Program-made: the position numbers and the translations under genes
Part shown: positions 45,037 through 58,843 of the stretch, piece after piece
How positions within the stretch are numbered: position 1 is the stretch's first letter
How the letters are laid out: each line of letters begins with the position of its first letter
The notes under the pieces: generated by a model
The model's input: the letters and a program-made list of their open reading frames with translations, nothing else
What the model was told of the DNA's origin: nothing
The model's database searches: none
Assembly: GCA_038243995.1 (NCBI GenBank)
Contig: JBBRTV010000001.1
Coordinates: 169,782 to 233,781, forward strand
Length of the DNA stretch: 64,000 nt
Direction of reading: 5' to 3'
Source: Scleromatobacter sp038243995
GTDB taxonomy: Bacteria > Pseudomonadota > Gammaproteobacteria > Burkholderiales > Burkholderiaceae_C

Positions 45037-46002
45037 ATGCAGGTGAGCTCGTATCTCAAGGTCTCGGCCCTCGTCGCCGTGACCACCATCGCGCTGAAGG
45101 CGGCCGCCTGGCGGATGACCGGATCGGTGAGCCTGCTGTCCGACGCGCTGGAAGGCCTCGTCAACCTCGCTGGCGCCGTGTTCGCGCTGATGATGGTCGC
45201 GTGGGCCGCGCAGCCACCCGACGCGGGCCACCCGTACGGCCATCACAAGGCCGAATACTTCTCGAGCGGCTTCGAGGGCGTGCTGATCGTCGCCGCGGCG
45301 ATCGCCATCGTCGGGGCGGCGGGCGAGCGGCTGTTCCACCCGGCCGCGGTCGAGTCCATCGGCCTGGGCATCGCCCTGTCGCTGGCGGCCACGGCGATCA
45401 ACGGCGGCCTCGCGCTGGCGATGCTGCGCAAGGCCGCGGCGCAGCGATCGATCGCGCTGGAGGCGGACGCGCGCCACCTGATCACCGACGTGTGGACTTC
45501 CATCGGCGTCGTCGTCGGCCTCGTCGGGGTGCACGTCACCGGCTGGCTGTGGCTCGATCCGGTGGTGGCGCTCTGCGTGGCCGGCAACATCGTCCGCGAG
45601 GGGATCTCGCTCGTCTGGCGTTCGGCGGACGGCCTGATGGACATGGCCGTGGAGCCCGACGTCCGGGCGCAGATCGAGAAGACGCTGGCGGGCTTCGCGC
45701 ACCAGCCGATCCGCTTCGACCACGTCGTCACGCGCCGCGCCGGCCAGCGACGCTACGCCGACATGCACATGCACATGCCGGCCGGCTGGACGCTGGGTCG
45801 CGCCGCGACGCTGCGCGCGGAAGTCGAGCAGGCGCTGATGCGCGACGTGGCGGGGCTGCGCACCACGATCCAGCTGCTGCCGACCGACGTCGAGGCTTAT
45901 GTCGACGAGACCGCGGAAGACGCCGCCGACAAGGCGTTCGCTCACTCGGCGGCGCAGGCAGTGGGCGAGCACGCACCCACCGGCGCACGCACGCGCCACT
46001 GA
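45037..46002 (+). CDS. Cation diffusion facilitator (CDF) metal exporter
   Basis: 321 residues, six membrane helices, inner membrane, proton-coupled efflux of Zn/Fe/Co-type ions. Metal-site motifs are present: SLLSDALEGLVNLAGAV (helix II) and ADARHLITDVWTSIGVVVG (helix V), with HPYGHHKAEYFSSGFEG between. A cytosolic C-terminal domain has HMHMHMP-like metal ligands (YADMHMHMPAGW). Metal specificity is not certain. An in-frame ATG at 44989 would add 16 residues. dtd follows 17 bases later. Confidence 0.92.
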   Translation: MQVSSYLKVSALVAVTTIALKAAAWRMTGSVSLLSDALEGLVNLAGAVFALMMVAWAAQPPDAGHPYGHHKAEYFSSGFEGVLIVAAAIAIVGAAGERLFHPAAVESIGLGIALSLAATAINGGLALAMLRKAAAQRSIALEADARHLITDVWTSIGVVVGLVGVHVTGWLWLDPVVALCVAGNIVREGISLVWRSADGLMDMAVEPDVRAQIEKTLAGFAHQPIRFDHVVTRRAGQRRYADMHMHMPAGWTLGRAATLRAEVEQALMRDVAGLRTTIQLLPTDVEAYVDETAEDAADKAFAHSAAQAVGEHAPTGARTRH

Positions 46003-46019
46003 CTCGAGGCACTACCACG

Positions 46020-46463
46020 ATGCTGGCACTGGTTCAACGCGTGGGCGCGGCGCGGGTCGAGATCGCGGGCGAGACGGTCGGCGCGATCGATCGCGGCCTG
46101 CTGGTGCTTGTCTGCGCGGAGCCGGCCGACACCGACGCCCATGCCGACAAGCTGGTCGCCAAGCTGCTGAAGCTGCGCATCTTCGGCGACGACGCGGGCA
46201 AGATGAATCGCAGCGTCCAGGACGTTCCCGGCGCCGGCCTGCTCATCGTCAGCCAGTTCACGCTCGCGGCCGACACCCGGGGCGGCAACCGGCCCAGCTT
46301 CACCGGCGCCGCGCCGCCGGAACTGGGCCGCCGCCTCTACGAACTGGTGCTGCGCCTGGCCGCCGAGCGCCACCCGCACGTCGCCAGCGGACGATTCGGC
46401 GCCGATATGCAGGTGCACCTCGTCAACGACGGCCCCGTCACCATTCCCCTGCAGATCCCGTGA
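46020..46463 (+). CDS. dtd: D-aminoacyl-tRNA deacylase
   Basis: 147 residues. Removes D-amino acids (and glycine mischarged on tRNA-Ala) from tRNA. MLALVQRVGAARVEI, the catalytic-site loop LIVSQFTLAADTRGGNRPSFTGAA and the Gly-cisPro motif in NDGPVTIPLQI are conserved family features. It follows the CDF gene by 17 bases and is probably in the same transcript. Confidence 0.95.
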   Translation: MLALVQRVGAARVEIAGETVGAIDRGLLVLVCAEPADTDAHADKLVAKLLKLRIFGDDAGKMNRSVQDVPGAGLLIVSQFTLAADTRGGNRPSFTGAAPPELGRRLYELVLRLAAERHPHVASGRFGADMQVHLVNDGPVTIPLQIP

Positions 46464-46593
46464 GGCGCGCGCACCAGCTCCTCGACCCCCGGCCCCGGCC
46501 CCGGCGCCGTGCGCCTGCGCTGCCGCCAAGGCGCCGGCGACGCCGCAGCGTCGCGCGCACCCCCCGTTCCGTTTCCCTGGAAAGCATCCCTTC

Positions 46594-46953
46594 ATGACCG
46601 CGATCACCCGCTTCGACCTCCCCGCGACCGCTCCCGAGATCGACTTCCCGCGCGCAGACCGCCGCGAGATCGGCGCCCCGGAGCGCCGCACCTGGGTGCT
46701 CTACGAGAGTGCCCCGGCCGGCCTGGTGGCCGGCATCTGGGAGTGCGAGGTCGGCCGCTGGCGCATCCAGATGGATCCGAACGAACACGAATACATGGTC
46801 GTGCTCGCGGGTCGCGCGCGCCTGCACGCGCAGGACGGCACGTTCACCGAAGTCGGGCCGGGCGAGGCGATCGTCATCCCCGCCGGGTTCGCGGGATCCT
46901 TCGAGGTGCTGGAGCGGTTGCGCAAGCACTTCGTGATCGTCGTGGCGGGCTAG
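46594..46953 (+). CDS. Cupin-domain protein (DUF861/EutQ-like)
   Basis: 119 residues, single small beta-barrel. CEVGRWRIQMDPNEHEYMVVLAGRARL carries the first cupin motif (Glu/His ligands) and FTEVGPGEAIVIPAGFAGSFEVLERLRKHFVIV the second, matching the DUF861 group. Metal binding is likely reduced because only some ligands are kept. GGAAAG precedes the ATG. Its role is unknown. Confidence 0.85.
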   Translation: MTAITRFDLPATAPEIDFPRADRREIGAPERRTWVLYESAPAGLVAGIWECEVGRWRIQMDPNEHEYMVVLAGRARLHAQDGTFTEVGPGEAIVIPAGFAGSFEVLERLRKHFVIVVAG

Positions 46954-47742
46954 GCGACGGCTCGTCGTCGTAGCTCATCCAGCACCTCGACATTGAGCAG
47001 CGACACCAGCCACTACGACGGGTATCGGCGCTCGAGCAAGAGCAGGTCTTCCGGCCCCAGGCGGTCCGGCGATTCAACGAGCGTCTGTCGTTCGGAGCCC
47101 GTTGCGTCGTAGACGCAGGCGTGTAGCCTCAGCTCGGCCCCGGGCAGGAACAGGTGCAAACAGACGCTGATCACTGCTGGCCAGACCGCGCGTTCGGGAG
47201 CGGGCTCGAACGGCCGGCATCGGGACCGATGGATCACCCGCGACGACGCGCAGTCCGAACCGGCTCGGCACCAGGCCGGCGGCGTCGGCACGCCGCATCA
47301 AGAAGTAATTGATCGAGGGGCGCGCAGGCATGCGCAAGTGATTGAGCGCCTTGGCAAAAGCGCGATCAGACGCCACCCGATCCCGATATCCACGGTAGTC
47401 CGGCGGGCGTGGGAGTAAATCTTGAGAGTGACAATGAAATCAATAACTTACAGACGATTTTTTTCCCAGTAAGCGCTGAAGTTCGCAGCATTGCTGCGCG
47501 GTGACCAGCGGAAAAGTCTGATGAACCAAAAATAGAAGTGTTTGAAGTGTCGTATTCCAGGGCTCGAAAGCGTTCTAAGAATAGAGCGCTCGGTGTGAGT
47601 CGGAGTGATGCAGGCAGATGACGCTGTTCCAGTGTCATCACGACACCAGAAAAGTCATTGAACCGTTCCGGCCCGCGGCGTCGAAATGACATCACCGTGC
47701 GCGTGCGCAAGACGCGGCCAAACATCAAAAGGGAGATAAATC
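46954..47742. other. Non-coding or decayed region before the HAF-repeat gene
   Basis: 789 bases without an intact gene. The first part holds a probable decayed minus-strand gene (see 47013-47376). From about 47,400 the sequence becomes markedly AT-richer (e.g. 47,441-47,470: ATAACTTACAGACGATTTTTTTCCCAG) and likely holds the promoter of the HAF-repeat gene. GGGAG at 47731-47735 is that gene's ribosome-binding site. Confidence 0.5.
47013..47376 (-). pseudogene. Probable decayed gene remnant (frameshift)
   Basis: Two minus-strand frames carry protein-like sequence end to end. The first, from 47376, has ASDRAFAKALNHLRMPARPS and NYFLMRRADAAGLVPSRFG. The second, a different frame ending at 47013, has ERAVWPAVISVCLHLFLPG and ESPDRLGPEDLLLLERRYPS. 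A single frameshift near 47,200 would join them. No family recognised, and no clear start; the call rests only on composition. Confidence 0.35.
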
Positions 47743-48834
47743 ATGCGAACAAATTCCAAGTCGGTATTGGCGGCTTGCTCACTGTCTGTAGCCGCGTGCT
47801 CGGTTTTGGCGGCCGGGCCGGTCTATGACGTGACCTGCATGGATTGCACCGCCGGCAGACTGCTGAAGCCGCTCGGGATCAACAACTCGGGCGTCGTGGT
47901 TGCGACGGACAACGCGTCTTGCCACTTTCCCAACGGATGCGGTACCGGCCAAGGCTACGTCCTCGATCACGGCAGCATCACACCGACACCGTCGTTCGAC
48001 GCCGGTAAGCTGGGAAGCTCGGTGCGGGCCGTCAACAACTCGAACGTGGTGGTCGGCCGAGCGTCATTTTCACAACCGCCCCAAGGTGGCTTCGGTTATT
48101 CGTGGGACGGCACGACCATGGTCGATCTTGGAGACAGGATCAACGACTACGGCGACGGCTACTGGAGCGCCGCCATGGACATCAACGACCGAGGTGCTGT
48201 TGTCGGCACGGCCGCATCAGGCTATCACGCCGCCGCGGCGTTTCTTTACAAGAACGGGCTGATGTCCCAGGTGGCGCCGCTAGCCAATGCCTACATTGGT
48301 GGCTCTTTCTACATAGTTCGCCTCAACAGCAAAGAGCACATCGTCGGAACGTCGCAGTACGGCCTGGACGACTCCCTTCACGCATGGATCAGCAAGAACG
48401 GGGTCACCGTGGAGCTTGCGCCGGGCTCGAACCGGAGCGAGGCCTATGCCATCAACGACAAAGATCAGGTGGCAGGCTTGATGCGGGTGGGCGGATATGC
48501 GACCTACAACGATTGGCCGGTGATCTGGAAGGGAGGTACGGCGAAGTTGCTGAATTCCCTGGCGGGCTACACCGAATATGGCCAGGCGAACGCAATCAAC
48601 GAGCAAGGATGGGCCGTCGGCTCGGCCTGCAGAACTGACGCCTGCACGCCGTTTGTCTACAACGGCAAGAAGATGTTCGATTTGAATGCACGACTGAGCG
48701 GAGCAAGCACGGGCTGGCAATTCGTCGAAGCCACGGCAATCAATGATTCTGGGGTCATTGTCGGGACGGGAATCTTCGCTCATGAATTGCACGCGATCTT
48801 GGCAACGCCTGTTGCACAAGCGAAGGCACGCTGA
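47743..48834 (+). CDS. Secreted HAF-repeat protein
   Basis: 363 residues. The N-terminus is an export signal (SVLAACSLSVAACSVLAAG) with a possible lipobox VAAC at Cys19. At least seven HAF-type repeats of the pattern A-x-x-I-N-x-x-G-x-V-V-G follow: LGINNSGVVVA, VRAVNNSNVVVG, AMDINDRGAVVG, VRLNSKEHIVG, AYAINDKDQVAG, ANAINEQGWAVG, ATAINDSGVIVG. Such repeats form beta-rich extracellular domains of unknown role. GC content is lower than that of neighbours and flanking debris suggests an acquired segment. Confidence 0.82.
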   Translation: MRTNSKSVLAACSLSVAACSVLAAGPVYDVTCMDCTAGRLLKPLGINNSGVVVATDNASCHFPNGCGTGQGYVLDHGSITPTPSFDAGKLGSSVRAVNNSNVVVGRASFSQPPQGGFGYSWDGTTMVDLGDRINDYGDGYWSAAMDINDRGAVVGTAASGYHAAAAFLYKNGLMSQVAPLANAYIGGSFYIVRLNSKEHIVGTSQYGLDDSLHAWISKNGVTVELAPGSNRSEAYAINDKDQVAGLMRVGGYATYNDWPVIWKGGTAKLLNSLAGYTEYGQANAINEQGWAVGSACRTDACTPFVYNGKKMFDLNARLSGASTGWQFVEATAINDSGVIVGTGIFAHELHAILATPVAQAKAR

Positions 48835-49250
48835 AACTGCGTGGGGCGTTGCTGGCGGGCCCGAGGACGAGCGCAACATGTCGCGTCGGAGCGCCGACCT
48901 CCGGGCCGCCCACTGCCTCGGCAAATTGGTAGCCATGTTGCCGGGATGCCCGGCATTGGCTCCTTGCCTCAGCGTGAGCTTCACCGACTCGACGATGAAA
49001 GCCGAAAAGCAGTTCGTCTGTTTCGAATGCATGGGACAGTGAATGGGAAGTGCGCTCACTTCGCGAAGTACGTTGAGGACTTCTTGGCGGAGCACGCGAT
49101 GACGAATGGCGACGCCTTCGATCCAAGCCGACCCCTGGCTACCGACGATCCGCGGCTAGACACCGTGGCCGCCTGCGCAGGGGTGGCGAACATGAGGTCT
49201 GGTGTCGGTCCAGCACATGACTGCATCAAGCGGCAGCGCCGGCCACGCAT
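48835..49250. other. Gene-free or degenerate stretch
   Basis: 416 bases of moderate GC between the HAF gene and the small hypothetical gene. Short protein-like fragments appear in the plus frames (e.g. CAHFAKYVEDFLAEHAMTNG near 49,050) but none has a start, stop and ribosome-binding site in a sensible arrangement. No terminator hairpin with a T tract was seen after the HAF gene. Confidence 0.4.
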
Positions 49251-49550
49251 TCAGTCGTCGCTGCGCCCATCGCCCCACTTCGCGACCCGCTTCTTCAGGT
49301 CGTCCGTGAAGCGGCGCAACATGGCGTGATCGCGCGCCTCGACATGTTCCCAGTCGGGCGAACGCGATGGACGCCGGACGACGTCGAGCCGCAGCACCGC
49401 GCCGTCGACGCGGGCACGCACCACGGGCGTGCCACCCAGCTCGAAGGCGCCGTCGCGCTCGGCGAGCTTCAGGTCGCGCAGCGTGCGGGCGAGGGTCGCG
49501 AGTGCCGAGGCCGGATCGAACGGCGGGGGGGCGAAGAAGTCGTCGGACAT
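49251..49550 (-). CDS. Small conserved hypothetical protein
   Basis: 99 residues from ATG 49550 (MSDDFFAPPPFDPASALATL). Acidic-basic soluble protein with ERDGAFELGGTPVVRARVDGAVLRLDVVRRP, which looks like a small alpha-beta domain. No signal peptide. It diverges from the histidine kinase at 49718. No family assignment. Confidence 0.6.
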   Translation of the reverse strand: MSDDFFAPPPFDPASALATLARTLRDLKLAERDGAFELGGTPVVRARVDGAVLRLDVVRRPSRSPDWEHVEARDHAMLRRFTDDLKKRVAKWGDGRSDD

Positions 49551-49717
49551 GGCGCGCGGATCCGGTGGTGGCGGGGCGCCCAAGTTAGCAGATCCGCGGG
49601 CTCGCGCGGCGGGAATGCGCGGTTTACGCCCGCATTTGACCGCCGGTGCCGCCCGACCTGCCGGCTATCATCGACGCAGGCCACTCTGCCTTCTCCTTGT
49701 TGGGATGTCCGCGGTCC

Positions 49718-52700
49718 ATGCTGACGCTGCTGCGACGAAATCTCCTGCTGACATCCGCGCTTGCGCTGGCGTATTTCGCCGCCGCGCGGATCGGCTTGTT
49801 GCTGGCGATCGGGCCGGGCGAAATCTCCGCGATCTGGCCGGCCTCCGGGCTGGCGCTCGCCGCGCTGATGCTGCTGGGCCGGCGTGCCGTGGCCGGCCTC
49901 GCGCTCGGCATGTTCTGCGCGAACTGGTTCACCTTCATAGGCCCTCTCGCCGGCTACACCCCGATCGGCGCGGCCGCGGCGGCGACGATGACCACCGCCG
50001 ACCTGGTCCAGGCGGGCCTGGCTGCGCGCATCCTGGCCGATTTCCCCGAGAAGCTGCGGCGCAATCCGGTGCGCCAGACCCTGCGTTTCGCGTCGACGGT
50101 CCTGTCGTGCACCTTGCTCTCGTGCACGGTCGCGGAACTCGCGCTCTGGTCGCTGGAGCTGTCGCAGCCGGCGCAGATATTCTTCGGCTGGGTCACCTTC
50201 TGGATCGGCGACGCCACGGGCATGCTCGTGGCCGCGCCCGGCCTGCTCCTGCTGCTGCATCCGCGGCTGCGCAAGGATCGACTGCCCGTGCAGGCCTTCC
50301 CGTTGGTGTGCCTGGGGCTCGGGGTGACGATCTTCTCGACGTTCGCGGTCGGCATCGTCGATCGCGACGCGCACATCGAGCGGTTCACGGCCGATACCGG
50401 CCGACTCGCGATGACCCTGCAGAACCATGTCGAGCTGACGGGCCGCGATCTCGAGACGCTGCAGCACCACTTCTCCAAGGTCGATCTCGACGCCGGCGAA
50501 TTCCGCGCGGTCTCGCGGCCCCTGCTGGCGCGCAGTTCCTGGCAGTCGACCTTCGCATGGCTGCCGCGCGTCCTGCGCGGGGGGCGCGACGCGTTCGAAA
50601 CCTCGCCCGCAGGGCTCGACGGCATGTCGATCCGCGAGGTTCGGTCCGGCGACACCGTCGTGCGGGCCGGCGCGCGCGAGGAGTATTTCCCGGTCGCCTG
50701 GACCGCCCCCGAGGCCGGCCGCGAGTCACTCATCGGTCTCGATCACGCCAATGACGTCCAGCGCGGATCGGCGCTGGTGCGCGCGCGGCTCACGGGCCGC
50801 ATGGCGGCGACGCCGCCGCTGTCGGCCGTGGCGAACAGCCCCGACGGGCGCGTCGTCCAGACGCTCTACGTGCCGATCAACGACAAGTCCGCCGGCTTCG
50901 ACCGCCCCTACGACGCGCAGGGCATTCGCGGCATGGTGGCGGCCACCAGGGACCTGGCATCGCTGTTCCAGACTTCGCTCGACCAGATGGACATCCGCGA
51001 CCAGACGGTGCTGCTGTACGACCCCGACGCGCCGGGCAGCGTGGCGTTGCGATGGCGCGGCGGCACGGTGCACGCGATCGACGCGGGCCTGCGCGATCGC
51101 CTGGTGGCGCAGCTCGCGAGCGGTGTCTACCGGCAACACTGGCTGCACGTGGCCGATCGCCGGTGGGGCCTGCTCGCGCAACCGGCCTGGGCCGGCACGA
51201 TGCCGAAACCCAGCTGGTTGCAGCTGGCCGTGCTGGCCAGCGGGCTGGCGTTCACGACGCTGCTCACGGGGTTCATGGTGATCCGTCGTCGGCGCGACGA
51301 AGTGCTGCAGGGCGCGCACGAGCAGCTCGAAGGCCAGGTGCAGGCCCGCACGCGCGATCTGGCGACCACGAATCGCCGCCTGCTGGAGGAGATCGCGGGT
51401 CACCGCCATACCGAAAGCCTGCTGCTCGGCGCCCGTCACCATGCGGAGGCCGCGAACCGCGCCAAGTCCCTGTTCCTCGCCAACATGAGCCACGAGATCC
51501 GCACGCCGCTGAATGCCGTGCTCGGCTATACCCAACTGCTGATGGAAGACCGACGCCAGGGCAGCGAGAGCCGCGAGCGGCTGCGCATCATCTATTCCGC
51601 CGGCCAGCGCCTGCTCGGGCTGATCAACGACGTCCTCGACCTCGCCAAGATCGAGGCCGGGGCCCTGCAGGTGCATGTCGAGCCGGTCGACCTCCGGCGC
51701 GAGCTGGAAGAAATCGGGACGCTCTTCGCGCCGCGTGCCGCCGCCAAGGGATTGCGGCTGGAACTCGACATCGACCTGGACATCGACTGCGCGCTGCTCG
51801 TCGATCGCGCGAAGCTCGGCCAGATCGTGCTGAACCTGCTGGGCAACGCGCTGAAGTTCACCGATGCGGGACGCATCGTCCTGCGCGCCTGGCGGGCGGC
51901 CGAAGAAACTTTCGTCGAAGTCGAGGATACGGGGCCGGGCATGGACGCGCACGAGCGCGCCGCCGTCTTCACGCCGTTCCGCCAGGGTTCCGCCGGCTTC
52001 GACAAGGGCGGCACAGGGCTGGGCCTGAGCCTGTCGCTGCGCATCGCCGAGGCGCTCGGCGGCGAACTGACGATCGCCAGCGTGCCCGGCGAGGGCACGC
52101 GCGTGCTGCTGCGGCTGCCCATGACCGGGGCCGGTGCGGCGGCCCCCGCGCCGCCTGCGTTCCACGGCGGCCAGCGGCTCGCGGCGGGGACGTCGTGCCG
52201 TGTCCTCGTGGTCGAGGACGACAGGCACAGCCGCGACGTCCTCGCGACGCTGCTGCGCGATGCCGGGTGCGAGGTCGTCGCGGCAGTCGACGGTGAGGCG
52301 GGGCTCGCGGCCTGCCGCGCGATGGCGCCCGCAGCGCCGTTCGCGATCGTCTTCAGCGACATCCGCATGCCGCGCCTGGATGGTCTCCGGATGCTGCAGG
52401 CGCTGCGCGCGGACGAGCGCACGCGCCGCCTGCCGCTGATCGCCGTCTCGGCTTCCAGCCTCGAACATGAACGGCGCTACTACATCGGCCAGGGCTTCCA
52501 GGATTTCGTCAGCAAGCCCTACGATTTCGAGTCGATCTACGCCATGCTGGCCCTGCACGCGCACGCAGCGATGGTCGCGGTCGGTGTCGACGACGGATCC
52601 GTCGAGACCGACCAGCCGGGCGTTCCCGGCCGAGGGGGCGAGCGGGCCGACGCCGCCGGCCCGACCGATGCGGCGGCGGCGTCGCCCGGCTCGACGCGGC

Positions 52701-53013
52701 CCGACGCCGCGGCCGCGGCCGCGGCCACCGCAGCCGCGACAGCGGCCGCAGCCGCCCAGGCGGAGGCGGCGCGCGCGCTGTGGACCCGGCTCGCCGACGC
52801 CGCCGCGGGCGGGGCGGTTTCCCAGGCCAGGCAGGCGCTGGCGGCGCTCGCCGCGCTCGGGCCCGGCGCGCTGCCAGACGGGCTGGGTGCGCGGCTCGAG
52901 TCCGACTTGCGCCTCTACGATTTCACGGCCATCGAGTCACGCTTGCGGGAGCTGCTGGAGCAGCCCGGCAGGGCCGGGGCGGGCCGTCCGCCGGCCCCGG
53001 CGGACGTCTTTTC

Positions 53014-53017
<4 letters not shown>
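49718..53017 (+). CDS. Hybrid histidine kinase: MASE1-CHASE-HisKA-HATPase-REC
   Basis: 1099 residues. A MASE1 membrane region (about 1-210; EISAIWPASGLALAALMLLGRRA) is followed by a periplasmic CHASE domain (~213-500), a last membrane helix (~501-524), a coiled coil, the H-box NMSHEIRTPLNAVLGYTQLLM (His592), an ATPase (NLLGNALKFT; GTGLGLSLSLRIAEALGG) and a receiver (VLVVEDDRHSRDV; phospho-acceptor Asp881 in FSDIRMP). A ~150-residue Ala-rich helical tail ends in LRLYDFTAIESRLRELLE. ATG 49718 opens the first membrane helix; a GTG at 49646 is less likely. It overlaps the next kinase by 4 bases. Confidence 0.93.
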
Positions 53018-56466
<3,449 letters not shown>

Positions 56467-56647
56467 TGCCGACCCCTCCCGGACGGTATCCGATCGCCCG
56501 ACGCGTCGTCGCCAATCGGTGCCGCCCCCGTGCCGCATTCCACGAATACGAGCCCGAACGGACAGCTTCCTTCTTGTCTCATTTGATTACACTCGAAGCA
56601 GCGGAAGGGTGTGTACGACGTTCCCGGGCAAAGCAGGAGTGCGCGGT

Positions 56648-58552
56648 TTGATCCCAAGAGTCTCGAAAATACTGATCGTCGACGATACGCCGCACAACAT
56701 CGATGTGCTCAGCGCCACTCTTGCCGACGAGCACTGCGAACTGATGGCCGCCACCTCCGGTGCGCGAGCGCTCGAACTGGCCGCCCGCGGGCACCCCGAC
56801 CTGATGCTGCTCGACGTGATGATGCCGGGCATGGACGGCTTCGAGGTCTGTCGGCGCCTGAAGGCCGATCCGGCCACTGCCGACATTCCCGTCATCTTCG
56901 TCACGGCGCGCACCGACGACGTCAGCACGGGATTCTCGGTCGGCGGCAGCGACTACATCTCCAAGCCGATCAACGCCGACGAGGTGCGCGCGCGCATCCG
57001 CAACCAGCTCGAACGCCGGGCCTTGCTCGAACAATTGCGCGAACTCAATCTCAGTCTCGAGGAGAAGGTGCGCGACCGCACCGCCGAACTGACGATCGCG
57101 AACCGGCACCTGCGCCAGGAAATCAACGAGCGGCGCTACATGCAGGACCGCCTGAACTATCTCGCGACCCACGACTTCGTCACGCGCCTCTACAACCGCG
57201 GCGCGCTCGACGCCCACGTCTCCGAGTTGCTGGCGCGCGTGCAGCGCAACGAATGCGAGGCGGTGTTCCTGCTGCTCGACATCGACCAGTTCCGGCTTGT
57301 CAACGAGACGTGCGGCTGCATCGCCGGCGACGAACTGCTGCGGCAGTTCGCGGAGGTCGTCGGCGGCTTGCTGGCGCGCACCGACTTTTTCGCGCGCCTG
57401 GGCGGCGACAAGTTCGCCGTCGTCAGTGACGGCGGCGGCCCGCAGGTGGGGGCCGACCTGGCGCGTCGGATCCTGGCGCAACTGGCGGAGTTCGAGTTCC
57501 ACTGGGAAGAACGCAGCTTCAAGATGGCCGCGTCGGTGGCTGTCGTTCGCATCGCGAGCGATATCGTCTCGTTCGACCAGCTGATGCTCATCGCCGACGA
57601 GGCCGCCTACCTCGCCAAGCGCGATGGGCGCGGCACGATCCGCGTGCACGATGCGTCTGTTCTCGAAGGCGACGGGCATCGCGAATCCGTCAACTGGGCG
57701 CTCGTGCTCGTCGACGCACTCAAGGCCAATCAGTTCAAGCCCTATTTCCAGCGCCTGCAGCCGCTCTCGAACGGCGGAGGGCAGGGCCTGCACATCGAGA
57801 CGCTGATCCGCCTGTGGGATCCGCGCCGCCAGCGCCTGGTGCTGCCGGGGCAGTTCATTGCGCCGGCCGAACGGTTCCACCTGATCGGCGCACTCGATCG
57901 CTGGATGGTGCGCGAGGTCATCCGCTTGCTGGGGAGCATGCCCGAGTCGCACGGCCGCATCGCGCAGGTCGCGCTCAACCTGTCCGCGGTCTCGATCCGC
58001 GAATCGGGACTGGCGCAGTACGTCGCCGATACCCTGGTGGAGTTCGCGGTGCCCGGCCGGCTGCTGTGCTTCGAGATCACCGAGACCGAAGCGATCGTCA
58101 ACCTGCAGAGCGCGGGCGATTTCATGCACACGCTGCACCGGCTCGGCTGCCGCTTCGCGCTGGACGACTTCGGCAGTGGTTTCGCTTCCTTCACCTATCT
58201 GCGGCAGTTGCCGTTCGACACGATCAAGATCGACGGCATGTTCGTGCGCGACATGGACGTCGACTCCGTTCACGGCGGCATGGTGCGCTCCATGACCGAG
58301 ATGGCGCGCCTGCTCAAGAAGCCGGTGATCGCCGAATGCGTCGAGACCGATGCGGTCGCGGAGATGTTGCGTGCGCTCGGCGTCGACTGGGCACAGGGCT
58401 TCTTCTTCCACAGGCCCGAACCGCTGACCGCCGAGGCACTGCGCGCCTGTTTCCTGCCGGACGCCGCGCCGCAGCCGCCGCCGACGGCGCCAGTGACGAC
58501 AGGCGACGGCCCCGCGCCCGCTGCGTCGGGATCGGCCTCCGCGTTGGCCTGA
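56648..58552 (+). CDS. Response regulator with degenerate GGDEF and EAL domains (c-di-GMP phosphodiesterase candidate)
   Basis: 634 residues. A receiver (1-125; ILIVDDTPHNIDVL, Asp56 in LLDVMMPGMDG) is linked by a coiled coil to a GGDEF domain whose signature is GGDKF (252-256), so cyclase activity is probably lost. The EAL domain keeps its key residues: E384 in IETLIRLW, Asn in ALNLSAVSI, Glu in EITETEAIVN, DDFGSGFASF, IKIDG and ECVETD, so c-di-GMP hydrolysis is plausible. TTG 56648 has GGAG 10-13 bases upstream. It lies 181 bases after the two hybrid kinases, which may phosphorylate it (inference). Confidence 0.92.
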   Translation: MIPRVSKILIVDDTPHNIDVLSATLADEHCELMAATSGARALELAARGHPDLMLLDVMMPGMDGFEVCRRLKADPATADIPVIFVTARTDDVSTGFSVGGSDYISKPINADEVRARIRNQLERRALLEQLRELNLSLEEKVRDRTAELTIANRHLRQEINERRYMQDRLNYLATHDFVTRLYNRGALDAHVSELLARVQRNECEAVFLLLDIDQFRLVNETCGCIAGDELLRQFAEVVGGLLARTDFFARLGGDKFAVVSDGGGPQVGADLARRILAQLAEFEFHWEERSFKMAASVAVVRIASDIVSFDQLMLIADEAAYLAKRDGRGTIRVHDASVLEGDGHRESVNWALVLVDALKANQFKPYFQRLQPLSNGGGQGLHIETLIRLWDPRRQRLVLPGQFIAPAERFHLIGALDRWMVREVIRLLGSMPESHGRIAQVALNLSAVSIRESGLAQYVADTLVEFAVPGRLLCFEITETEAIVNLQSAGDFMHTLHRLGCRFALDDFGSGFASFTYLRQLPFDTIKIDGMFVRDMDVDSVHGGMVRSMTEMARLLKKPVIAECVETDAVAEMLRALGVDWAQGFFFHRPEPLTAEALRACFLPDAAPQPPPTAPVTTGDGPAPAASGSASALA

Positions 58553-58651
58553 AAGCGCGTCCGCGTATCCGCCTGGCGGGACGAACCCCGGGCGGAGCGG
58601 CCGCCGACGATTCGCCGAAGCTGTCCACGCCCGGCCGGCCGCTGCCGTGCA

Positions 58652-58829
58652 TCAGCGCGGGCCCAGCGCCACTGATTCGATCTGGTAGCGAACCAGCAAC
58701 GCGCTGTTGCCGTGCATCCTCGAGCAGGCGATGGAACTTGAGCACGGCGTCGTCCGCCGGCTTCCGGTCGACCGGAAACGAACATGCGGTTGCCATGAGC
58801 ACGGCCAGGGTGATCACAGGTCTTCGCAT
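58652..58829 (-). pseudogene. Frameshifted small exported protein gene
   Basis: From ATG 58829, 14 bases after the secreted protein gene, the frame reads MRRPVITLAVLMATACSFPV and then DRKPADDAVLKFHRLLEDA, a short export signal plus helix. In the next frame the sequence continues sensibly as GNSALLVRYQIESVALGPR and stops at 58652. The total of 178 bases is not a multiple of three, so a one-base frameshift around 58,720 is the simplest reading. Without it the first frame runs on antisense into the EAL gene. Confidence 0.45.
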
Positions 58830-58843
58830 GGCGCTCTTCGCTT

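Noticed and set aside
48841..49329. Plus-strand frame of 162 codons after the HAF gene
   Set aside because: Only a short middle part looks protein-like; it runs antisense into the small conserved gene at 49251 and lacks start signals.
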